Origin: Metaphire vulgaris
Taxonomy: Eukaryota; Annelida; Clitellata; Crassiclitellata; Megascolecidae
NCBI GenBank assembly: GCA_018105865.1
Contig: CM030840.1
Coordinates: 5,798,140-5,862,139 of the forward strand
Direction of reading: 5' to 3'
DNA length: 64,000 nucleotides
Below are positions 14,701 to 28,700 of the stretch, piece by piece (the stretch's first letter is position 1; every line of letters begins with the position of its first letter). Position numbers and translations under genes: made by a program. The notes below the pieces were generated by a model. It did no database searches and was not told where the DNA came from. It saw only the letters and a program-made list of their open reading frames with translations.

Positions 14701-17700
14701 GCAAAAAATATGACCAGCTAATACTAAATATTCATAAAAATAGATTGTTACATCAATGTAATTTGCGTTGATGTAATCAGAATGTGGATCATCAGGAAGA
14801 CAATCAAGCACAACACGTGAATGGTCATCTGTAACAAAACCGTCAACTGCCTTTCAGTCAAGACAACAGATGTCCAAGTTAGAGAACAGCACATTTGTTG
14901 CGCTCACATCAACAATCAAATGCTGCACACCACATAAATAAAATATAACACACACTAAAGAAGAGTAGCGTTGGAATGACACTAAAAAGGAATTTAATCA
15001 AATGCAAAACTATCACAGTATATTTGACAAATAATTTTTTGCAAAATTTCATCGACAGTAATGAGTGAAAAAACTTCTCAGCAACACAACCACAGAGTTA
15101 AATAACAAGTAAACCTTTTCAAAGTCACAGAACTATCCTAATGATTACCGGTACTGATTATACATGAAACGAAGGTATATCAATATTAGAAATCTAATAA
15201 ATATCCTGTTCTGGTACTTAAAGGTCAAATATAAACTAAAAATACAAAACATTACAGAAATGAATGGGCATTTCAACGTTTAGTCTTACATGCAAACCGA
15301 TATGCAAACTGAACTTTATTTCTCTTCGTCTTTAGATAAGGCAAGAAGTGGACACTACATTAGATTTATATACATTCATAAACAAAGAACACTTACAAGC
15401 AACTATGTTTCCATAGCGATTCTTCAGCCTGTTTTCTTGTTTCTTAGCAACCTCATGTTTGAAAATGAAACTCTGATCAAGCTCCTAAATATAGTATAAA
15501 TCAATTTCAAACTATTGCAAAAGCATTTAAAAGATACAATCTTATGCAAAAATGCAATTATATAAAAATAAAAATTGAGTATAAATTATTAGGGACAATG
15601 CCAAAAAGCTCCAAAAATATAAAACAAGTTACATTTTTGTCAACTAGACACGTCACATTAGCAATATTAAATGTCCTATTAAATATATGTATTTGATTTA
15701 AAATCAGATAATTAATTAAACACCAGTAATAAAAATATGACATGCTATTTATTTGTCTGGCATACAAGCAGCAAAATTAAATTAAAACATATCACAATTA
15801 GGTTCTCTATATGGTACGGTAATAGTAATCATGATCATGATCATGATCATCATCAGTTGCTTTCTGTCAGCCAGCTCCAGCTCAGTAGCTGCAAAGCTAG
15901 ACACGAAACTTCTCCATTTATCTTTTCCCCCTGTTAATCTATTTTCATTAATTACTGACATCTGGTATCTTTCAAAGACTTCCTTGATGTCATGTATTAT
16001 ATATCCACTTTTCCTGGGGTTTCCCCCTTCCTCTTTTGCCTTCTTTGTATGTGTAGAGTGCAGTCCCATAGAGTAAGCAGACTACAAGGAATAAGAAATG
16101 AAGACATAAAAAGCATGAAGACGTAAAAAAGACCGGGAGTCTATGGCAGTCTGCTGTCTTTCTATTGAGATGTCCACACCATCTAAGTCTTCTTCTCATT
16201 TTATCTATTATTGTCTCTTGCATCCCCAGTGTTTCTTAATGTCTTCATTTCTTATTCCTCCAAAGATCTTTCGCAAGCAGCTCATTTCTGCCACTAGTAG
16301 TCTGTTTTCGTCTACCTTACCTCATATTCATGCCTGAACCCATTTTCTAGTGACATCTTCTTGGCCACCACATAGTTCCATAGGTCGTCCCACGAATTGG
16401 CTTGTGTTGCTTCTCCACATCTTTTGCACTGCTTGGGTCATCTTTAAGTAATTCTTGATTTACAAAACAACAGCAACAATTCAATGCAAATGCTATGATA
16501 TGTGAAGCAAATTACAGAAGAAAGTAAAATTACATAGACATAGTAAAGTCATTCCCAGACCACTCAAGGCTAGCCCCAAAGCGCCTATGGAGTGGCGGAG
16601 ATCTCCATTTCTGGGCACTAAGCTACGCGACTGGTGCATGTTACATGACACGGGGCCAGTGTTCTCATGTAAGGTGCCTGTTAACTTTGTGGTTAAACTG
16701 TTACTCAGCTGGCAAATGTTGCCATCTGGCAAATAAAGGCTGAGTTGACCTTAGGGCACCTACTGGTCTTGAACCCGTTCCTTCAGCGTGCTTGTCTAGC
16801 GAGTTACCAACCTGCCATCATCCCACCCAAAATTACACAGACATAATAAAATATAGCACGGGTCTCAATTTATTATATCAAAAAAATGAAACTGTGTTTT
16901 CAGTTATCTAAATTAAACAAAAATGAATAATAAATACATTGAAAAAGCAAATATAAACAGTGTCAAAATTAAAACATTTGAAAATGAAAAATTATAGGCA
17001 GATAATTACGCCGGGCTTCAGTTTTTTCGATGTCCATACCAGATCCAGAGTCAGCAGGAATTTTACCACTTTTCTTCTCCCGACGTAAGCTGAAAAATTT
17101 AACATGCAATAGTAATATAATAAAACCATAACAAAAACTTATAAACCACAATAATAATGAACCAATTCTGCCTAATCTTTGTGTAAGTAAAAATTTTGTT
17201 GAATTTCTATAGCGCTTTCAAAGGCAGCACTGAAGTAGCTCCTTATGCCTAGGCACTTAATCTTAGAATGAAGTAGCTATAGCCAAAGGTGGAGTCATTC
17301 ATGCCGGGTCATTTAATCCAAAGGGCCAGTGGGTGGGACATTACAGCTATGGAGGAAATGATTTTTTGAAGAGAAATTATTTAACCCTTCAGCCGGGGAT
17401 TAAATTTTTTAGACACCGTAACTGTACCGGGGAATTAATTTCTGAAAAAACGTTATTCCAAAATGATAACTGTAATTTTTTTTGAATTTGCGATATCTCA
17501 GGCTATATAAGAGCTAAGAAGATGAAGTATACGTCATTGTTTAGCCTTTTTACTCCTCTTTCTATCCATCCGTGCAGAACAAAGAAATTTTGGGGTAGGG
17601 TCCACTCTACGGGCAAAAATAGAACCCCCGCCCCCAAAATGTTCAAAGATCCATAGCGAAAGTTTTTCAGTGGTGACCCCCATCGGATGAGCGGCAAAGT

Positions 17701-18915
17701 TGTAGATGCATGTCAGTGGAACAAAATTAACCAAAAACTTTGAAAATCGGTCAACATTTGGTGAAGATATTTGAAGTCTAACCTGGACACCTGTGTCAAC
17801 ACCTAAGTATTGGTTACGAATTTTGAGAAAATTGTGTAATTTTTTTGAATTTGCGATATCTCAGGCTATGTAAGAGCTAAGAAGATGAGATATATGCCAT
17901 TGTTTAGCATTTTTACTCCTCTTTCTAACCATCCGTGCAAAACAAAGAAATTTGGGGTCGGGTCCACTCTACGGCCTATAATAGCACCCCCTCTCAAAAA
18001 AATTTCAAAGCTCCGTAGCGAAAATTTTTCAGCGGTAACCCCAATCGGGTGAGCGGCAAACTTGTAGGAAGATGTAGGAGGAACAAAATAAATCAAAAAT
18101 TTTGAAAATTGGACCACAAACGCCGAAGATCTTCAGCCGAAACTCGTAGTTTTCTACTAGACTTGTCCCAATTACTGACCCCCTCGGTCTAAAGATCATA
18201 TATTTCTTTTCATCTAGAGGAAATCTAGCTAAAAAATAGGTGACATCTATCGAATGGATAGATAATTAAGCGATTGATAGCATAAGACGTATCAGATATG
18301 TTGCGCCCGGCACAGGAACCACTACGAAAGTGACTGGACGTATGGGATATGTCGCGCCCGAATACGGTAACATAACGGTGGACGTATGGGATACGTCGCG
18401 CCCGTTTGATGGGTTAAGTTTAGAAAGAAAGAAAAACTTGAGGAGATGTTGCAAGAATGGAAGGAAATTGCAACTCAGAATTTGTTATTTGACCATGGTG
18501 TCGACAGCGGAGGGATGCTGGATTTGAGTAGGTTAAAAAAGTTGCTTAGAGTAAGTGGTTCAGTATATGTATGTGGTTATAATACCAGTACGTGGTTCAG
18601 TATATGTGAGAACGTTCATCCTCGCATGGAAATTGCCGGACAGCGTGTCGTCCGTCACTTCCTTTGGAGAGTTTTCGAGCAAACTAAAGACGTATTTATT
18701 TAATATCTCGTTTCCATGTTCCTTGTAAAGCACCCTTGACTTTGGCCCTTGCTATTTACGGTGCTATATAAATTGTCATGAACAATAACCCAGTTACATC
18801 AATTGCTACAGAGACATATAAATGGGAGACTACATAAAAGAAATTTCAATGTCACAACATCAATGACTCTCATGGACCAACTCTCTGTCTCTGTCTGTCT
18901 GTCTGTCTGTCTGTT

Positions 18916-18987
<72 letters not shown>

Positions 18988-21900
18988 CTGTCATGGAACT
19001 TCTAAACAAGGAACATGTATGAGACAGTGTTAATATTTACATGATAATACTTAATGGCCACAACTTCAAACGATGCAAGTATTAACCCCTTTACCAGGGA
19101 TTAAAATTTTTAGGTGCCATCACCATGCTGGGGGATTTATTTAGGGAAAGCATTCTTCAAAATGGAACACTGTAATTTTTAAAAATCTGCTATACTTCTA
19201 TCAAGACTTTAAATCAAGCAAATCAAGTAATAATAACAGCAATAGCAATAATAACAGCAATAGCAATAGACAATCTTTATGTCTTCATGTCTTGCTTCAA
19301 GGCTTTTAACGACTAAACAAGATCCAGAGACTTAAACTTTCTCACTACTTTCCATCAGGATATCAAATCAGGTCCCAAATTTGTCAACCTTGATAAAATA
19401 TAATGCAAAAATGGCCTAAGAATATCAGTAAAAAAAACGGCAGTTTTGTGAATAATATGAATATCCTTTAAATCCCTTGTTGTCCCATGGCATATTAGCA
19501 TGTGGAATGGATCAGCCACAAAAAAATTATATTCTCTGGCAGAAACTCACATTTTGTAGATGACGATAGCAACGATAACAACTATAACACAGATAGCAGC
19601 CAGAGCACCAACAACAGCACCAGCCATTGCAGCATTCTCGCTAGTCCCGTCAATCAAGGGGCTGCTTGGTGATGATGAGACAGGAACTAAACACAAAGGT
19701 TTATTTAATGATTAATCAGTTAAACAAAAATTAAACAAAAAGATCTATTTAATGACCGGTTATATCAAAATTATGATATACCGGTAATTGTCATACTAAT
19801 ACCTGTCCTTATTCCAGTTTCCTAACAGTTTAAAATTAACGATCAAAGTAAATTTTGACAACCATTAATTATAAGAAATATTGAACTGAAAACCATTTAT
19901 AAAGCAAATCAACAAGCTGATGGAAACTATCACATTCAAACTATTTTGCTACAAAAGCAATAAGTGGAAGATATATAATCTTAATAAGAAAAAAAATACA
20001 GCGTGCATCTACATCACTGGCATCAATAGGTATTAGGAAGGCAAAATGTTTATAAATAAAATAAAAATGTTTATAAATAAAATGTAATACTTACTTATAT
20101 GATTAGTTTCTGCCCTTGAATATGAAGATGCTGTCACCTGATGTAACCATTAAGTAATACAAAATCCATTAACTATCAAATAACCAAATATCTACAACTT
20201 CCTAGTTATCATTATATGATCATCATATTATACCTTACAAAAAACAAATTGACAATTACACTCTTAGTGAGACAATCCAAGCTTTTGAGCACTAACACTG
20301 ACCATCTGCTACCATTTTATATTTGGCAATGAAGCACCAGACCAGGCCATAATAGACATTGTATAGGAACGTGCCTCTAATGCGGTTATGCGATTGCATA
20401 TTTAATAAATTTTTAATGCGCCACATTTTCATTGGTTTTCCCACACATGTGATTTCTGCATAAATATGCGGCAAATGTATCCTGTTAGTTTGCTATTTTT
20501 GTCGCATATGTAGCACTTTTTGCTATTTATCTAATAGAGGAATAGATTTAGTTATGGGGGATCAGCATCTGTTTCGATAACCTTTTCTGCTCGTCAGGCT
20601 TTTTTTATCTGAAAACTCCGCAATTTCCGCAAATATGCGAGGTGAAATAGGCGCATAAATGGAAAATTTATTTATTTGTTAATAGATTGCCTGGACGTTG
20701 CTACAATGAGGGCAACACTTTTCATTGGCAGCTGCATTGTTGGTGGTGGGCAGAAACCATGTCTTTTTTCAAATATCAACATTGCTAAAATCTGCTGTCA
20801 GTGACATATGATGAAAAAGTCTTTGTGGTGTCATGCCTCTCTCATTTGGCCTCTGTTAAAATTCACAAGACCAGCAAGCTACATCTTAGAAGTATTTTCC
20901 TCTATATTTATATAGTGCGAGGTTGCAACTATCACATTGTATATATCATAATTTAGTAATGTAATGTAACAAAATATTTGTATAGAGCCTCTTCTGAAGA
21001 ATCGCTCAGAAGCGCTCCCACAGCAAATTACTGTATATTGACAAAGAGATAAGTTTTAAGTCGTTTCAAAAAGAGGGCCATACAATTAGGAGTTGCTAAG
21101 CCACGCATACTGGCATCAAGAGCATTCCAAAGGATAGGGCCAACTGATTCAAAACCTCGTTTCAGGAACAAAGAGGTTTGTGCTTGGGGCACACTGAGAA
21201 GACCATTGGTTGTGGACCGAAGACATGGCCAACCAGGGATAGAGCTAAGAAGATGGAGTAGCTCTGAACTTAGGTAAGATGGAGTGGCACCATAAAGAGA
21301 GAGTGCAATCGCTCTCAACACACGAAACTCAACTCAAGCAGGATAAGACAGCCAGTGTAGAACAGACATCATATATTCACTAATGTGATCACATCTTGTG
21401 ACACCAGCAATCATTAAGCAGTAATTTAGTTCCTTTGCCAATATTTTGAAAATTATCTTGCCGCATTTTAAAATATTTCTATTTAAATGCTTTTGGCAAT
21501 TGAAATCACATATATGGTGCCTGCCATTTGGGTTGTCTTTTCTATTCTCCTTGTAATAACCAAACTCTGTGATCCAGAATCCAAAAAGACCTTTAAAAAG
21601 CTCAGAAGCAACTGGAAATCAAGACCTGAGAATCAGTGATTGACTTAATAACAGCAACAATAACATGAATTTCTGGGGCACTTCTCCCCAGTGCAAACGA
21701 CGCCCAGTGAATGGAACAGACATCATGAAAGAACAACTGGCCTAGAGAAAAGTTCCACCTTTAAGAAGAAGAAGAATTTATTTATTTCCAAAACATACAT
21801 ACATACATACATACATACAAACATACATACATACATACATACATATTCACATCATGAATATAATGCTAATGTGCATCTAGTGCATTTGAGATATAAGAAA

Positions 21901-24900
21901 TTAAACTTATATCTAACTTACTCTAAGTAACAATGAACTAAACTGAAAAGAAAATAGTAGAAAATAAAAGTTCAACATGGAGATAATATACATGATAAAT
22001 TGTTTATGAAGCTGTATGAGAAGAAAAAAATAGGACTACCTAAGGAATCACAGATCCCAAAAGGTGGTAATCCTAAAAAAAGCTGAGTAATATAATACTA
22101 TTACAGCAAGTGAGGACATTATGCAATGAAGCTAAGTGGAGTCACCTAACCATGAAATGAGACGAAAACAGTATCGGCAAAACAGATACCAAGCAAAATC
22201 AGAATTAGACTTAACTTCATATCCTGCTGCTCAGCCTAACATTGATAATAAGAAATTTCATATGTCATGCTCAATGCCAATGCATACAGACTTTACAGAG
22301 GCGCCATTTGGGGCTGAGGGGGCCGTGGCCCTCAAGGAAATGAAAATATTAATTTATAATTTATTAATGTGCAAAAAATTGCCAAAAATATCAAAAAATT
22401 GCAAATTCCAACATTGGCCCTAAAATTTGCCAAAATTTGCCAAAAAATTTGCAAAAAATACCTAAAATTTGCCCAAGATTTGTGAAAAATTTCCAAAAAA
22501 ATTTCCTCACCCCCCAAGAAATGTGTGAAATGACACCACCGAATGCATAATATCATTGTTATTATTGATGAACATCTATAGCATCAATTCTAATACTCAA
22601 AGGCATCAATTGATGGTACTCAGAATTCATACTGCAGAAGACCAGCTCCATTCCAGAGATCAGCCAGATTGAAAGTGGGGATAAACCAAGGCAGAACATG
22701 AAAAAAAGAGAAACGGAAAGCGGTGTGATTTAACTCTAGGTTGATAATTAATTTGGTTAAAGCTAATTAGAGCATTCAGAAAACAGTGATTGTAATACTC
22801 ACCCCATCAACTGTCACAACTATTCCAAACCAAATGTAATAATTTGTGTCTTTCTCCAGCGGACCATTGTAGTAGCCGCCGTAAGTCTTGTTGTCACCAA
22901 CAACAAAAGGCTGACCATCACTAACAGAAAAAAACTCGGCTGCCACATAACAAGGCAAATTGAAGTTCCTGGATCGGACAAAGTCTAAAATCTCTGAGTG
23001 ATTAAGACCACAAGGAATTCCTGAGTTTGTGCTTTCATCATTCGACCTTTTCTTGCGTCTTCCGGTTAATCCGCATTTCTCCACAACAATGCGATACAAT
23101 CTAAGTTGGAAAAGCAATGCATAACTGAAGTGTATATCACCTTAGATCCATCCATCCAGAAATACAAATATTTCACTTGTACGAATTAAATTATAAGTAA
23201 TACACAAATCCATTGCAATAATCAGATACGTTTAAATCATTGATAAAATCAATTATAAACATTGGCCTAATAAAAATCGAAAAGAGAAAAGGTCAAAACA
23301 ACAACTACAGCGAAAATTATTGATTTGTATTTTTTAATTTTCAATAGTGTCAGTATCATAATGCCCAAGTCCTCAGCCATTGGAAAGTCAAGAATTAAAT
23401 TTTGAAAAATGGCACACAAAAGGTGAAGTTCAAAGATACAAAGCATAGAAAATGGGATATTAAAAATTATATACAATTTTTGTTATACTCAAGTTTTGCT
23501 CACTTGTAATCAGCAAATACAAATTTACCGGTAATAATGACAAAGACAATCATTGGATAGATTGCAGAAGAGCTCAGAAGACACAATATATAACTGAAGA
23601 TGGAGTAAATTAAGGCGATTCAATACTCTGCCCATTCCAATGCTCACACGTGGCAAATTATTGATCGTCATCGTTGGCATTAGGTATCTGACTAGACAAA
23701 CTCTAGATCTAGCGCTATATAAACATGGCTCAGACAGGACTTCTGGTCAGGGACATAAAGACAGCTCCGACATTGCTAAAACTAATAATTTTAAATATTA
23801 AAATTTACTTTAAGTACACTTGCAAAGTTAACAATTAGAATTAAACAATTTGTCAATTTCATCTTCAGCAAGTTCAATGTTGTCTTCATAAAATAAACAC
23901 CCGTAATAAATTGCTTGTGATAAAATTCCTGTTTCACTGCCCTCAAGGTGTGGGATGTGGGTATTGATTACCAGGTTAGCATTAAGGTTCTAGTGCCTTG
24001 TTAGATTACGAGACTGTCGGCTAGCCTCGTCGAAGGTGAAAGCAGGGACTGAATGTGTAGGCCTCCTCTCTGGAGACAATACCCATGCACTACCACTACA
24101 GAAACCGGATGACCTGTGCACCCCCCCCCCCCATAGACCAAAATGCAAGGCAGGCAATGCATCTAGAAGAAGGATAACTAAATTTAAACCTATTATACAG
24201 GGTTGCTGCTGTCTTATTGACCTAGGTGGGTTTGGCTAGGGGCAAAGTTACAGCCAAGCACAGGACATCCCTTGTTCTGAGACATTGCACTTCCCGTTTT
24301 TTCCCTCCCCAGAACCAAGAGGACGAAGTATCAAGAATCAGTGTCTCACAAACCAATAAACACATCATGTGACCCTGGCAAAGTGATGACGCCACAGCCT
24401 TTGCTGGCTACGAGCTAATGATAAAACTGCCCCAAAATGTGCGTTTTCAAGCAGGAAAGTCGGGCACTGGTTCTTTGAAACAGTGTGAAGACTACACCTA
24501 TCAGCTGAAATTTCACATGCATATTATAGATAGGTTTACAGATTTTTGCAATATGATACATCTTGAAACTCGGGATGTGCATTATGCAGCTCCCGTATTG
24601 TAACCGAGATAATGGTGACCGGGCAATTCGGAACCGGAAAATTCGACGCAGAACAATTCGGAGCCAAAAGAAAGAATGTCATAATTAAGAATTTATTAGA
24701 ATTAATGCCACGAAAGTTGTATAAAGTTGTATAACTGTTTCAAAATATGGCTGTTTCGAAATATGTCGACAAAGTTATACAACCTGTTTTACAATTGATT
24801 ATATGTAGTTTGTGTCTACAAATAACGATACTGAGCATCTTGTATTGAAGTTCGATGAATGATAATGTTAATTCAATAAATTGATGTTATGGCTACATCC

Positions 24901-25680
24901 TCTTAAGTACTCGACTGCATTCCGGTTTTTGTAATCTAGCACAACAGTCTGCAATCAAAGGCACTATACTAGATGGGTTCACGGTAATGGCTACCGTGGT
25001 GAAACCGCGGCAATCCGCAGATTTACTGTGGTAACGGGGTAAAAACCTGTAATTTTACCAAAATTTAAACGGGGATGGTAAAAATATGGCGGTAGTACTG
25101 CGGTAACGGGATCTAGGCTGACAGTAGAACCGCGGATGCGGTTTGAAAAATGCCGTAAAAACCGCGGAAATGGGGACGATCAATCTCGTAGATCATGCGT
25201 TCAGCCGATATCGGCGTAGCTATTAACTATAGCGGTGCATACCTTTCAGTTTCAAATTCAAAGGCCATTAAGTTGGACTGCTAGGTCAGGTATGATTGAA
25301 TTATTGGATCACTTGGCTTCCATTGTTAGTATGCAGTTGGTAAACAATAAGGGCTGTGTGTTGAACTAAGACCTGGATGGGCATTTTGCCAGAGATGGGC
25401 AGCAAAATGCTGGGACGGGGATGGAGAAAGAGATGAGGGAATGGGGTAGGGATGGATTTTAAGTCAATGAGGATGGGGTGGGGATGGAAAAAAGCTTTGT
25501 GGAGACAGGAGGAGATGGGGACAACAGTCAGTCACCGTGCACACCTCTAGAAGGCACCAACAATTTTATCACCCAACCACCGAGGCGAGATTAGCATTTA
25601 TTTAAACTCATTAAAACTTTGCTCCGAATTGTCCTGCCCCGAAATGTCCGGTTCTTAATTGCCCTAGAACCAAGATAATA

Positions 25681-25732
<52 letters not shown>

Positions 25733-28700
25733 TATGCATGCACAAAAAAACATATACATTAAACATAATGAAAAGCTACCGGTCTGCTTCATCCATGTAA
25801 TCTATTGAAGGCACTGATGGCAGGGAAATAGTTACAGACGTGTCAGTAATTTTGGAGAACTCGATTTCTGGAGGTGAAAGCGTCACAGAAACTAGAACAT
25901 TAAATACCAACAGCATATAAGAGAAATGCAACATTACATCAAGTGTGCTAAGAGCTAATTTAATAAACAGACTTTTTACAAAATTTTCCTGAAATAACAG
26001 AAACCTGGAGTGCTACAAATACTTTCATATACAAATGGTTATGTCTAATATTTCTGCATTAAATTAAATAATTTTACTTTACTAAATTTGTCATCAGCAA
26101 CATGCAAGAATTGACATGCAGAGAGCTTTAATGCCAGTAACAGAGGTAATAAATAATTTATTCACGAAGAATGTCATATTAACTGATTGCTGCCTACAGT
26201 AACTCGCCTGCTCTGTCTGTTTGGAACAACTTACCAAAAACTGTCACTTCTGATTTATCCATTTCACTGATTGTTTTTAAATGCCAACTTAAAACTGCAC
26301 TCTTCTGTTTGGCCTACACTGTCAATGGCACGCGACTCATCCCGCACTCATGATTCTTCACTTAGTTAGTAACTTAATGTGCATTAACAACCATGTAATA
26401 ATAATATTAATAATAAAAATACCAATGAATCATTGTGTCACTTAGAGTAAGAATTACTGCTTTCACTGTTTCAGTAATGCTTCATTAATGTTTCACCAAT
26501 AGAGTTGAAAAAGTTCTATCTTACTTTCTGGTTCAGTCCAGAACACACAGGTCGTAGAAAGTCCAGGACCCTTCTTAGTTTCAGCCACTGCAGAACAGAC
26601 GTAGTTGATGCCAGGCTTCAATTTATCAATGGAACAATTCAATTTCTCTGGGTCAGCACTGCACTCAACATCAGGCAACAATCTACCAGAATTTGAAACT
26701 GGTGAACAAGTAATCTAAAAAAAATTGTAGTTACTCATTAAAACAAAGCAACATAAACAAATATTATAGTAATGCTGCACTTGATATACACAAATTGGTT
26801 TATTAAAACAAAAAGACATTGTGGTTTCTTTGGTAGACAAAAATCCTAATGGCTCTAGCTATAAGCAAATGCAACCTAAAACAGGTCAATAAATCAGTAG
26901 AATCCAGGAAATTTGCAAGCAACAAACCCTTAATTTTCTGATAAATATATAATTCAAGATGGCAGATGGTTACGCACTGGAGCGGTAGGCTGACAGAGTG
27001 AGTTCAAGCCCTGTTATCGCCCATAGTGGCTTGCACACAGGCAGTAATGCCTCCTAAGCCACTTTAAATCGTGCAAGTTTTAGGGGCAGGAAGATGGCAG
27101 ATTGGTAACACGCGGAACAGGTTCAACTCCTGCAGGAGCCCCTAAGGTCGACTCAGCCTTCATTCGCTAGAGGGCAGTGGTAAATGAGTAGCAGCCTTGG
27201 CTGTGAAGGTAAAACGTGGGTCTGGAGAAAGCAAAGGCAAACTACTCTAGACTAAGGGTGCAAGCCATCTGCGTCGCTGCCTGCCTGAAACCAGAGATCA
27301 GCATTGGGCCCAACGCTCAAACTCGAGTATGGGCAAACCTTTACCTTTAAATAATGAAAAACAAATGAACAAACTTGCAAAGGAATTTGTTTAGATCTTA
27401 ACCATTTTGACACATACATGGAAATTTCTGTCCACAATGATATAACAAAAAACTACAGTCTGAAACATTCAAAGTTCAATCATCAGCCGTGTTGGTAATT
27501 ATAATATGAGCAGACAGAGTAAACCAGTGGTTAACAACTGGTCGTACAACAGTACGCAAGATGTTGCAAAGGGGTATGCGGGGGATAAAAGAATTTTTAA
27601 AAATTGTAAAAACAAAATGAGATAATCTAAAGATTGGTGGGAAGGGTAACAGTCAATAAGTATCAAATGGAATTTGAGGCTTTGAGCGAAAAACACGATC
27701 GTGTAGGGGACAGATATCATGTAATTGTAACTAAAGATTACAAGAATCTGTGAAAGAAGAGTTAAGGTCGGGAACCATTGGAGTAAACTACACAAGGCAT
27801 AACTTGATTTGAATCGACATGGCAATCCAACTGATGCTAAATACTTGCCTTGTATTTGATTATCACACCATTTGGTTTCTGTGGTACATCCCACTGTAAT
27901 TTAACTGTATGTCCACCACGAGAAATATTTTTCAGATTTCTGGGTTCACCAGGAACTAGAAACATAAAAAATACCAAAACAAATGCATATGATCACATAA
28001 GGTGTCTTTTGCTGGGTCATCTGCTAGTTCGGTTGCTGGTTTACATTTAGGACGTTAAATGACCCTTTCTGTCCCGATTACTTATCGGTTCTTGTCTGTA
28101 AGCCCGAGTCGTCTGATCGGGCGCTCACAGCTCGATCAAGCAGCCGTTCTCAATTGGTGGTTCCACCCCATATATGACAGCGAAATTTGGGGATTGGTCT
28201 GTTTCGAGAGGCAACCCTTTGCTTTGGAACTCGTTGCCGGCAGACGTGACTAGGGCAACATCTTCTGAACTGTTCACTAGGAACCTTAAAACATATTTAT
28301 TTAACATCTCCTATTAGGGACACTTGTAAAGTGCTCTTGACTTTAGCCTTCGCTATGCATATTGCGCTATATGAAATTGTCAGAATTAATTAATTAATTC
28401 ATTCACTCAGTGGAAGCCGTAAATTGTACAACTCAAACACCATAGCTTACACATTTATTTTGATAGTTTACACACAAGTGCTGTCAAACAACTAATTTTT
28501 AATCACAATTAATCGTGTGACTAAAATAAATTAATCATGATTAATCACATTTCTTTGAACAACATCATTTGCAATCAGAAGTACTTACAATGTATATAAA
28601 CCAATGTGCCAGCGTCTATAAAAACAAACTGCCCATTTAACAGTGACCGTTTAGACTTATAGACGTTCTCCGTTGCACTTCACTTTCTTTGATTTTCTCA

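Noticed and set aside
26955..27160. Functional tRNA genes
   Set aside because: Only the A- and B-box regions look like tRNA. No acceptor stem pairs, and the sequence continues as a SINE body.
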